From contig CAIVGD010000082.1 of NCBI GenBank assembly GCA_903905395.1, positions 1-10,472 of the forward strand: a stretch of 10,472 nucleotides of DNA. Direction: 5' to 3'. A program made the translations under genes and the position numbers. The DNA is from an uncultured Verrucomicrobiota bacterium. Lineage in GTDB: Bacteria; Verrucomicrobiota; Verrucomicrobiia; Methylacidiphilales; Verrucolacustridaceae. This document shows, one piece after another, positions 1-8,935 of the stretch (within the stretch, counting starts at the first letter, position 1; each line of letters opens with the position of its first letter). Under the pieces are notes generated by a model. It was not told the origin of the DNA. It made no database searches and was given only the letters and a program-made list of their open reading frames with translations.

Positions 1-150
1 CCCCGCCTTCACCCTTCAGTCCCGTCCCGCAATCGCGGGGCTAGACATCCAGATTGGCCGATATTGCATGGGGATTTGTCACCCGATACCGCAGCGCAAC
101 TGTGGCCGATTCACACGGCCTTCCCTGATTCCGCCAAGGAAAAGAACCGC
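1..150 (-). promoter_or_regulatory. Cobalamin (B12) riboswitch, 3' end cut by window edge
   Basis: Read on the minus strand, this stretch carries the conserved core of a cobalamin riboswitch in the correct order. A GGTTC arm (144-148) pairs with GGCGGAATC (127-135). AGGGAA (121-126) follows, then a perfect hairpin GGCCG-TGTGAAT-CGGCC (104-120) that matches the family's GGTGNGAATCC stem. Next comes ACAGTTGCGCTGCGGTA (87-103), the position of the usual GCAACTGTGA-like strand. After a variable region with a small hairpin (26-39) come ACTG (17-20) and GGGTGAAGGC (5-14), the counterpart of the family's CCACTG...GGGAAGGC. The final AGTCAGGA-like element would lie just outside the window. Such elements bind adenosylcobalamin or other cobalamins and usually repress cobalamin uptake or synthesis genes, or B12-independent isozymes. 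The controlled gene must lie off the left edge. The call rests on motif recognition by eye; no covariance model was run. Confidence 0.78.
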
Positions 151-152
151 AG

Positions 153-182
153 ATAGCTTGAGGTTCAGGAGGCAAAGGTCAA
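153..182 (-). promoter_or_regulatory. Possible sigma-70-type promoter for the riboswitch transcript
   Basis: On the minus strand TTGACC (177-182) is a good -35 box. It lies 18 bases before AGCTAT (153-158), which is a poor -10 match. Transcription from here would begin just at the first riboswitch arm, and the site sits between the sucB stop (224) and the riboswitch. The position is right, but the -10 is weak. The alternative is read-through from sucB. Confidence 0.3.
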
Positions 183-223
183 GCGAAGTGGTGAGAGAGC
201 TGACGAATCCCCCTCGATTCTCT

Positions 224-1395
224 CTACGTCGAGGAAGCGGGCGAGAGGCCGAGGAGGGCGAAGGAGGGGTTCTCGACGAATTTTTTAATCTGGATGAGGA
301 AGGTGACCGCTTGTTTCCCATCGATCAGTCGGTGGTCGTACGAAAGGGCGAGATTCATCATTGGACGAATTTCCACGCGCCCATCGACGGCGATCGGGCG
401 TTGCTGGATGGCGTGCAAGCCGAGGATGGCTGACTGGGGTGGATTGAGAATCGGGGTGGAGAGGACCGAGCCGTAGATGCCGCCGTTCGAGATGGTGAAG
501 ACACCGCCTTCCAGATCGGGCAGAGTAAGTTTGCCGTCTCGAGCGCGGGCGGCTACGGCACCGAGGGCTTTCTCGAGGCCGGCGAGGTCGAGCTGATCGC
601 AGTCGCGGAGAATGGGGACGACGAGACCGCGGTCGGTGCCTACGGCGACGCCGATATCGTAGTAGTGCTGTTCCACAATATCGTCGCCTTCGAGGCGGAC
701 GTTGACGGACGGGACCGTTTGGAGTGCGTGAACCGAGGCTTGCAGGAAAAAGCTCATGAAACCGAGTTTCACGCCGTGTTGGGCTTGGAATGCGGACTGA
801 ACTTCTGTGCGGAGGGCGATGAGGTTGGAAAGGTCGGCTTCGTTGAAGGTGGTGAGGATGGCGGCGGTGTGCTGGACGCTGACGAGGCGATCGGCGATTT
901 TGCGCCGGAGTGGGGACATGCGACGGCGCGACTCGCGGCCCGAACGAGCTGTGGCGGGAGAGTTGTCCGAGGGGGCGGAGGAGACTGCGGGTGGCGGGGT
1001 GTGGGCGGCAGGGGTGGGAGAATCGGGAAGGGATTTAGGGGTTGAGGATTTAGTCGTGGATGGAGGTGTGGGTGAAGAAGGTGAGGTGGTTTTGCGGGCA
1101 GGTTTTTTTTCTGCTTCGCCCGGCTGAGGCGAGCTTCGCAGGGGTTTGGGGCCTGGGTGGAGGCGGGCGACGGTCTGGCCGACTTTCACATCGGCACCTT
1201 CGGGGACAAGAATTTCCAAGGTGCCATCGATTTCGGCGAACACTTCGGGGGTGACTTTATCGGTCTCGATTTCGAAAAGGGGATCGCCGGAGGCGACGGC
1301 TTCACCGTTTTTGCGTTTCCAACTTCCGAGGACACCGGAGGTGATGGATTCTCCAAAGGATGGGACTAGGATTGGGATGGTTGTGGTGGAGGTGC

Positions 1396-1399
<4 letters not shown>
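224..1399 (-). CDS. sucB: Dihydrolipoyllysine succinyltransferase (E2 of 2-oxoglutarate dehydrogenase), lacking a recognisable subunit-binding domain
   Basis: This 391-residue E2 transfers succinyl groups from lipoamide to CoA in the cytoplasmic 2-oxoglutarate dehydrogenase complex of the TCA cycle. Residues 8-80 form a lipoyl domain, with the lipoylated lysine predicted at K48 in ETDKV. Residues about 157-391 form the acyltransferase core. This includes FTISNGGIYGS and STPILNPPQSAILGLH, which are typical of succinyltransferases, and the catalytic SYDHRLIDG motif (H356, D360). Between them (about 82-155) there is only a Pro/Ser/Thr/Lys-rich linker. The usual peripheral subunit-binding domain (an SPAxR...GTGxxGRI-type sequence of about 35 residues) is not visible there, and the other minus-strand frames I checked across the linker do not contain it. 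The start overlaps the sucA stop by four bases (ATGA), and an AGGA about 10 bases upstream lies inside sucA, so translation is probably coupled. Confidence 0.95.
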
Positions 1400-4287
<2,888 letters not shown>

Positions 4288-4360
4288 GATGGGAGGTAGA
4301 GTCCCACAAAAATTGGGCAAAGCGAGCCAGGAATAAGTTTGGGTTTGCGGCTATAAAAAT

Positions 4361-4374
4361 TTGCTGGATAGCAA
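4361..4374 (-). repeat. Small hairpin with T-run between vapC remnant and sucA
   Basis: On the minus strand TTGCT-ATCC-AGCAA is a perfect 5-bp inverted repeat followed at once by ATTTTTATAG. It could be a weak terminator for the upstream toxin-antitoxin transcript. Alternatively the TATAGC just after it (4348-4353) could be a -10 box for sucAB, although no convincing -35 was found. The stem is short and AT-rich, so the structure may be chance. Confidence 0.25.
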
Positions 4375-4395
4375 CTTACCGAAGGGATTGGAGTT

Positions 4396-4798
4396 TTAGA
4401 GAGACCAATCTTCCCAGCGAAGATTTTCGATTCGCCGAAAGTCATTTTTATTCAAGGTGGCCAGAATGAGGTCGTGCTGTTGGGCTGTGGCGGCGAGGAG
4501 AAGGTCAAGGTCTCCGACGATTTCGCCCAAGGCAACTTGCGGGCCTTGAGTCGGGAGAAGATTTCTCAGGAGGTGCGGTCGGTGGGGAGGATGTCAGGCG
4601 TGATTGGATAAGGCGTCGGTAGCCCAGATCACTTTTTTCATTGGGCTCCTTCAGCAATCCCCACTCGATTTCAGCGAGGCAGATGATGGAGGTACGACAG
4701 GCTGAATCGCCGACTTGGTTCCATCTTCGGAGGGCAGACGGAGATGGCTTTTTCCGAAGGGGTTGAGAGATGACTGAGGTGTCGAGCAAGTAGCGCAT
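4396..4798 (-). pseudogene. vapC: PIN-domain toxin of VapC type, disrupted by two frameshifts and a stop
   Basis: The N-terminus at 4798 reads MRYLLDTSVISQP, the canonical PIN start with the first metal-binding aspartate, and continues through TSIICLAEIEWGL to YRRLIQS. The frame then shifts by one base near 4597-4604. The next frame gives PDILPTDRTS, a TGA stop (4566-4568), and EIFSRLKARKLP. A second one-base shift near 4528-4532 is needed to reach LGEIVGDLDLLLAATAQ, where family members carry the second acidic cluster, and then HDLILATLNKNDFRRI and a final stop at 4396-4398. Joined, the three frames rebuild a complete PIN ribonuclease of about 135 residues. As it stands, translation from 4798 stays in the first frame and ends near 4505 with an unrelated tail, so the product lacks the C-terminal catalytic acids. 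Three separate lesions argue for real decay rather than one sequencing error. It lies 74 bases after the antitoxin gene, wider than usual for vapBC pairs. Confidence 0.88.
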
Positions 4799-4872
4799 GA
4801 GGGTGGGAAAAAATAGGCGGGTCAGGCCAAGTCGAAGGAGTCGGTCCGAATTGGGGTACGTTGCAGCCAAAT

Positions 4873-5100
4873 TTACGGAAAATCCGCGGAAGCCGCTGAG
4901 ATCGAACCATATTTTTTCTCGAAGGCAGCCAGATCAGCCAAAATTCCGGAGGATTTCCCAGGATTTTTTTTCTCTGGCGGGCAAAGGCGGGTGAGAGGAA
5001 CCCCTCGTCTGGTGACCAAAATGTCCTGTCCTGTTCGAGCCACTTCGCGGCAGAGCTCCGACAGGCGTGTTTTGGCCTCAAAAAGTCCGACGGTTTTCAT
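4873..5100 (-). CDS. vapB: Phd/YefM-family (VapB-type) antitoxin
   Basis: This is a 75-residue protein. Residues 1-42 match the Phd/YefM DNA-binding fold: MKTVGLFEAKTRLSELCREV, then GQDILVTRRGVPLTRL. In this family the N-terminal half dimerises and binds the operator, while the C-terminal half, here about residues 43-75, folds onto the partner toxin and blocks it. The length is normal and the reading frame is intact from ATG to TAA. The gene lies directly upstream of the broken vapC on the same strand, which identifies the pair. No Shine-Dalgarno sequence is visible before the ATG. A palindrome about 20 bases upstream may be its autoregulatory operator. With the toxin broken, this antitoxin may now be an orphan that neutralises related toxins, or it may simply be a remnant. 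Confidence 0.85.
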   Translation of the reverse strand: MKTVGLFEAKTRLSELCREVARTGQDILVTRRGVPLTRLCPPEKKNPGKSSGILADLAAFEKKYGSISAASADFP

Positions 5101-5120
5101 GCTTTGAACAAACCAGTAGA

Positions 5121-5139
5121 CTAGTAGTTTATCAACTAG
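5121..5139. promoter_or_regulatory. Palindromic candidate operator upstream of vapB
   Basis: CTAGT (5121-5125) and ACTAG (5135-5139) are exact inverted repeats. Nested between and overlapping them is a second exact pair, AGTT (5126-5129) and AACT (5134-5137). The site begins 20 bases upstream of the antitoxin ATG, where Phd/VapB antitoxins usually bind to repress their own operon. It is AT-rich against a G-rich background. Direct evidence is limited to symmetry and position. Confidence 0.4.
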
Positions 5140-5385
5140 GAAAAGGGGCGAAAACTGGGGTCAGAGGTCGAAAGGGGGATGGAAAAGGGCCTTAGGGCGA
5201 TGTGGGGGAATTGTTTAAGAAAAACGGGAGGCGTTTTTTGGGTCAGAGGTCGGTTTTTCAAATGGAGAGCGGAAATGTTTTGCGGCAAGTAGGTGGGGAA
5301 GGTGGATGCGAGGTTTGCGGTTCGGGTGGAGAAGGTGGGTGGCGGTCTTGTTTGATGGCAAAAGTCGGGCAGGATTTTGAGTTCC
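5140..5385. other. G-rich non-coding spacer with a 13-bp direct repeat
   Basis: The gap between the antitoxin gene and ubiD, counted from 5101, is 285 bases. No convincing gene is seen on either strand. It contains two exact copies of GGGTCAGAGGTCG at 5158-5170 and 5240-5252, 82 bases apart in the same orientation, and several short G runs between about 5290 and 5345. A ubiD promoter should lie here, but I could not find a convincing -35/-10 pair. The direct repeat could be a regulator site or chance similarity. Confidence 0.5.
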
Positions 5386-6867
5386 ATGGCATACGAGTCA
5401 CTCAGCGATTGGGTCGAGAGGTTGGACCGGGAAGGAGAACTTCTTCGGATTCTGGAACCAGCCCGGGTGGAGTTGGAGATTGCGGCCGCGGCCGATCAGG
5501 AATCGAAGTCTGCGCACGGTGGCAAGGCTTTGCTTTTTGAAAAGCCGGTGGATTCCTCAGGCGAGCCGTATGCGTTTCCAGTTTTGATCAATGGGTATGG
5601 GTCGGCCCGGCGGATGGCGATGGCCCTGGGCCGAGAAAAACTAGAGGAGATTGCCGGAGAGGTGAGCGCACTGGTGAAGGCCAAGCCGCCGGCTGGAATC
5701 GGCGAGGCGTGGGATCTTCTCAAAAAGGGGCTCGATCTGCGTCACGCACGACCGGTTTCGGTTGGGCGGGGGGCGTGTCAGGATGTCGTGCACCGAGCGG
5801 AAGATGGAGGCAAAGGGCTCGGAGAAATTCCAGTGCTGAAAAATTGGCCGAACGACGGGGGACCGTTCCTGACGTTGCCCCAAGTCATCACGGAAGATCC
5901 GGAGACGAATGAGAGAAATGTGGGGATGTATCGGATGCAGATTTTAGGGCCGTGGGAAGCGGCTTTGCACTGGCAGTTACATAAGGTGGGGGCGAGGCAC
6001 GGTAAGAAATATCGGGAGATGGGGAAACCGATGCCGATGGCGGTGGCGCTGGGGGGGGATCCTGCGAATGCGTTTGCGGCGACGGCCCCGCTCCCGGACG
6101 GGATCGATGAATTTATGTTTGCGGGATTTTTGCGAAAGAAGTCGGTGGCGTTTGTGCCTGCGGTGAGCCAACCGATCCAAGTTCCGGCGGATGCGGATTT
6201 TGTGATCGAGGGAACAGTGGATCCAGTGGGTGATTTGGTGAATGAGGGGCCGTTCGGGGATCACACGGGTTTTTACACTCCCGTGGACAAGTATCCGCGG
6301 TTCCGCGCGACGGCGATCACCCATAGGAAAAATGCGATTTATCCGGCGACCGTGGTGGGCAAACCGCCGATGGAGGACTTCTGGTTGGGATCGGCAAGTG
6401 TGAAGATTTTTCTGCCGGTGCTAAAAATGAATTTTCCCGAACTGGTGGATCTGGCACTGCCGGCGGAGGGAGTGTTTCACAATATGGTTTTTGTGAGCCT
6501 GAAGAAGCAGTACCCGTATCAGGCGTTCAAGCTGATGCATGGGTTGTGGGGGGCGGGTCAGATGATGTTCACGAAGATGATTGTGGCGGTGGACGAGCAG
6601 GTGAATGTCCACGACACGAGCGAGGTTCTGTTTTATATGGGAGCAAATATGGATCCGGAGCGGGATATGATTTTTATCAAAGGTCCGAGTGACAGTCTTG
6701 ATCACGCGACGACACTGCCGAATTCGGGGAGTCATGTGGGCATTGACGCCACCAAGAAACTTCCCGGGGAGGGGTATCATCGTGGTTGGCCGGAAGAGTG
6801 TCAGACGACCTCCGAAGCGGCGGTGAGGGCGAAGGAATTGCTGGCGATGGCAAAGAAAACGAAGTGA
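5386..6867 (+). CDS. ubiD: UbiD-family prenyl-FMN-dependent decarboxylase
   Basis: This 493-residue enzyme is close in length to 3-polyprenyl-4-hydroxybenzoate decarboxylase of E. coli. UbiD enzymes use prenylated FMN to remove a carboxyl group from aromatic or unsaturated acids, most often in ubiquinone or menaquinone synthesis. Visible family features are ERNVGMYRMQILGPW (about 177-190, with the conserved Arg183), HWQLHKVGARH, ALGGDPA (about 221-227), VIEGTVDP (E275), NEGPFGDHTGFY (286-297, carrying the conserved acidic residues E287 and D292) and YPATVVGKPPMED (about 319-331). The start is taken as the ATG at 5386, with AGGA about 11 bases upstream. An in-frame TTG at 5377 would add three residues but sits too close to that AGGA. 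ubiX, which makes the cofactor, follows 152 bases downstream on the same strand. The substrate cannot be read from the sequence; MqnL of the futalosine menaquinone route is as possible as UbiD. Confidence 0.93.
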   Translation: MAYESLSDWVERLDREGELLRILEPARVELEIAAAADQESKSAHGGKALLFEKPVDSSGEPYAFPVLINGYGSARRMAMALGREKLEEIAGEVSALVKAKPPAGIGEAWDLLKKGLDLRHARPVSVGRGACQDVVHRAEDGGKGLGEIPVLKNWPNDGGPFLTLPQVITEDPETNERNVGMYRMQILGPWEAALHWQLHKVGARHGKKYREMGKPMPMAVALGGDPANAFAATAPLPDGIDEFMFAGFLRKKSVAFVPAVSQPIQVPADADFVIEGTVDPVGDLVNEGPFGDHTGFYTPVDKYPRFRATAITHRKNAIYPATVVGKPPMEDFWLGSASVKIFLPVLKMNFPELVDLALPAEGVFHNMVFVSLKKQYPYQAFKLMHGLWGAGQMMFTKMIVAVDEQVNVHDTSEVLFYMGANMDPERDMIFIKGPSDSLDHATTLPNSGSHVGIDATKKLPGEGYHRGWPEECQTTSEAAVRAKELLAMAKKTK

Positions 6868-6932
6868 GTTTCCCGTCGGATAAGGGTTGCGGGTGATTCG
6901 GCTTTGAGTGATGGCCCGCAGTGGGAGAAGCA

Positions 6933-6961
6933 TCGACGAGAATCGGGCGTAACGTTATATG
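6933..6961 (+). promoter_or_regulatory. Possible promoter upstream of ubiX
   Basis: TCGACG (6933-6938) and TATATG (6956-6961), separated by 17 bases, each match four of six consensus positions. They fall in a short AT-rich patch that stands out in this G-rich region, in the 152-base gap between ubiD and ubiX. Transcription would begin at about 6968-6970. This is motif evidence only. Confidence 0.3.
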
Positions 6962-6969
6962 TGTTGAAT

Positions 6970-7023
6970 ATGAAGGCGCTCATCCTTACCGAGGAAATTC
7001 TCCTGAAGGATTTTGGAAGATGA
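6970..7023 (+). CDS. Possible 17-codon leader peptide overlapping the ubiX start
   Basis: An ATG at 6970 opens a 17-codon frame (MKALILTEEILLKDFGR) whose TGA at 7021-7023 overlaps the ubiX ATG at 7020 in an ATGA junction. The same junction type occurs at the three other tight gene pairs of this window. The ORF has no ribosome-binding site of its own, but if the proposed promoter at 6933-6961 is real, its ATG would lie at or within two bases of the transcript start. It may be a translationally coupled leader, or chance. It carries the ubiX ribosome-binding site inside it. Confidence 0.25.
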   Translation: MKALILTEEILLKDFGR

Positions 7024-7595
7024 AGCTTGTCGTAGCGGTGACAGGGGCGAGTGGATCGATTTATACCCAGCGTTTGCTGGCGGAGATAGCGAAGAGCCCG
7101 GATGTTGAGGAGTGTCACGTGGTGTTGAGCACGCACGCGCAGGAAGTCGCGGCGACGGAGTTGGGCTCCGAGGGGCTGACGATTCCCCGTGGCATGAAGG
7201 TGCATGGGGACAAGACGATGGACGTGCCGTTTGTCAGTGGGTCGGCCCGGTTCGAGGCGATGGTAATCGTGCCGTGTTCGATGGGTACGCTGGGGCGGAT
7301 AGCTCACGGGTACAGCGACGGGACGATTGCGCGGGCCGCAGATGTTTTTCTGAAGGAGAAGAGAAAGCTGATCCTCGTGCCACGGGAGACGCCGTGGAAT
7401 CTGGTGCAGGCGCGAAATGTGGTGACCCTCATCGAGGCAGGGGCGCTCATGTTGCCTGCGATTCCTTCATTTTATGGTCGGCCAAAATCGGTGGAGGACG
7501 TGGCGGATACTGTGGTGGCCAGGATCTTGGATCATCTGGGCTTACGAAATGATTTAATGAAGAGGTGGAAAAGCAGTTCTGAGGAAAGGGAATAG
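7020..7595 (+). CDS. ubiX: Flavin prenyltransferase UbiX
   Basis: UbiX joins dimethylallyl phosphate to reduced FMN to make prenyl-FMN, the cofactor of UbiD decarboxylases. The 191-residue length is normal for the family. The N-terminus has the flavin-binding VTGASGS loop (residues 7-13). The middle has the diagnostic VPCSMGTLGRIAHG, DGTIARAADVFLKE and KLILVPRETPWN segments, with the phosphate- and flavin-contacting residues expected there. The start is the ATG at 7020, supported by AAGGA at 7006-7010 with a 9-base spacing. An upstream in-frame GTG at 6921 would add 33 residues with no family similarity and is not favoured. The pairing with ubiD immediately upstream supports both calls. In an organism that makes menaquinone by the futalosine route this gene would be called mqnM. 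Confidence 0.95.
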   Translation: MKLVVAVTGASGSIYTQRLLAEIAKSPDVEECHVVLSTHAQEVAATELGSEGLTIPRGMKVHGDKTMDVPFVSGSARFEAMVIVPCSMGTLGRIAHGYSDGTIARAADVFLKEKRKLILVPRETPWNLVQARNVVTLIEAGALMLPAIPSFYGRPKSVEDVADTVVARILDHLGLRNDLMKRWKSSSEERE

Positions 7596-7654
7596 GTCGC
7601 ACGGGCATCAGCTTAAGATTGAAAGCCTTGTCCGTGGCGGGATATTGTCTCCGA

Positions 7655-8935
7655 ATGCCTTACGCCACAGTGGAAACGATTGCGGGAGTTCCGGTGGTAC
7701 TCCGACCAAACGACGAGGCCCCCGGGGTGGCTGTGGGTCTATTTTATCCGGCGGGCTCGCGGTGGGAGACTGAATCGGAGCATGGGGCGGCTCACTTCGT
7801 CGAACATCTGCTTTTTAAGGGAACCAAAAAACACACCTGCAAAGAGTTGAGCCGTGAGGTGGAGGGTCGGGGCGGTGATCTTAACGCGTTCACGGGGGAA
7901 GAAACCCTCTGCCTGCACGGGCGTGTGCCTGCGGGACACGGATCACGCCTGATTTCCCTGCTGGCGGAGATGGCGCTGGAGTCGACTTTTCCGAAGGAGG
8001 AAGTGGAGCGGGAACGAGGTGTGATCACGGAGGAGATTCGGATGATGGACGATCAGCCTGCGGTGGTTGCGGGGGAGGCGTTGAACGCGCTGCTCTGGCC
8101 CAATCAGGCGTTGGGTCGGCCCATCGCGGGAACGATCGAATCGATCGGAAAAATTCCGCGCAAGGGTCTTCTGGATTATTGGCAGAGGAGAGTGAGAGGG
8201 ATCCGCCCTGTCCTTGTGGTGGCAGGTGGAATTTCGACCCGGGAAGCGGTGGAGACGGCCCGGCGTTCGTTGATCCGGTCTGGCCGCGAGAAGAGTTTAG
8301 AACCTGTACGGGCCAAGCGGGTCCAATCGAAAACCTTGCGGGTTACGGCCGTGACCAAGCCGGTAGCCCAAGTCAATGTGATGATTGGGGTGTACGCGTT
8401 TGGCCGGAACGATCCGCGGCGGCACGCATTGCGGATGCTTAGCGTCATTTTGGGCGAGGCGATGAGTTCGCGCCTCTTCCAACGTCTGCGGGAGGAACGG
8501 GGTCTCGTCTACTCCGTTTCCAGCGGGGTGCATCTTCAGCGGGATGACGGGGCTTTTTATATTTCCGCGGGGCTGGAGCCGGGAAATCTGGCGAAGGCAT
8601 TGGGGCTGATTGCAGAGGAGTTGCAATCGCTGGCGACGAAAGGTCCGGGAGCGGCGGAGCTGAAGAGAGCGAAGGATTATGCGACGGGGCAGTTTGCACT
8701 GGGGTTGGAGGGGACGAGCCAGCAGATGTTCTGGCTGGGGGACGCGATGCTGACCCGCGGGCGCGTGGTGGAACCCAAGGAGGCGATAGGGAACCTTACG
8801 GCGGTAGGGGCGAAAATGGTGCAGGAGGTGGCGCGGGTAATTTTCCAGCCTGGACGGGTGGGAGTCGCGGCGGCCGGTCCCAACCTCAATGTGAAACAGC
8901 TCGGTTTGGCGGCCCACCAGCTGAGCAAGTCATGA
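7655..8935 (+). CDS. M16-family zinc metallopeptidase (processing-peptidase-like)
   Basis: This protein is 426 residues from the ATG at 7655. M16B peptidases are two-domain clamshell enzymes related to mitochondrial processing peptidase and bacterial YmxG/PqqL-type proteins. The N-terminal domain carries the inverted zinc motif HFVEH (H47, E50 base, H51) followed by the distal ligand E127 in GVITEEI, and LNAFTGEET (76-84). The C-terminal domain has SSRLFQRLREERGLVYS (271-287), which supplies the Arg/Tyr pair used by active members. It therefore looks catalytically complete in one chain. No signal peptide or membrane segment is seen, so it is probably cytoplasmic. The start is uncertain: an in-frame TTG at 7619 would add 12 residues, and the ATG has only a weak upstream purine stretch. 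Its stop overlaps the next gene by four bases (ATGA). The substrate cannot be inferred. Confidence 0.92.
   Translation: MPYATVETIAGVPVVLRPNDEAPGVAVGLFYPAGSRWETESEHGAAHFVEHLLFKGTKKHTCKELSREVEGRGGDLNAFTGEETLCLHGRVPAGHGSRLISLLAEMALESTFPKEEVERERGVITEEIRMMDDQPAVVAGEALNALLWPNQALGRPIAGTIESIGKIPRKGLLDYWQRRVRGIRPVLVVAGGISTREAVETARRSLIRSGREKSLEPVRAKRVQSKTLRVTAVTKPVAQVNVMIGVYAFGRNDPRRHALRMLSVILGEAMSSRLFQRLREERGLVYSVSSGVHLQRDDGAFYISAGLEPGNLAKALGLIAEELQSLATKGPGAAELKRAKDYATGQFALGLEGTSQQMFWLGDAMLTRGRVVEPKEAIGNLTAVGAKMVQEVARVIFQPGRVGVAAAGPNLNVKQLGLAAHQLSKS

Noticed and set aside
26..39. GC hairpin CCCGC-AATC-GCGGG as a sucB terminator
   Set aside because: It lies inside the proposed riboswitch, nearly 190 bases past the sucB stop, with no T-run; it fits better as a riboswitch stem.
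68..433. Open frames on both strands around the left edge (68-433 plus, 79-321 minus)
   Set aside because: They overlap the sucB 3' end and the riboswitch, have low-complexity Arg/Pro/Ser/Gly composition and match no family.
4671..5081. A 136-codon minus-strand frame overlapping the antitoxin and toxin
   Set aside because: It lies in a different frame from the clear Phd and PIN motifs and has no recognisable domain; treated as a shadow frame.
5290..5345. Clustered G runs that might form a G-quadruplex
   Set aside because: Most runs are only two or three G, and the whole plus strand is G-rich, so the cluster is not exceptional.
6888..6920. Inverted repeat TGCGGG/CCCGCA between ubiD and ubiX as a terminator
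   Set aside because: The stem is six base pairs with a loop of about 20 bases and no T-run follows; likely chance.
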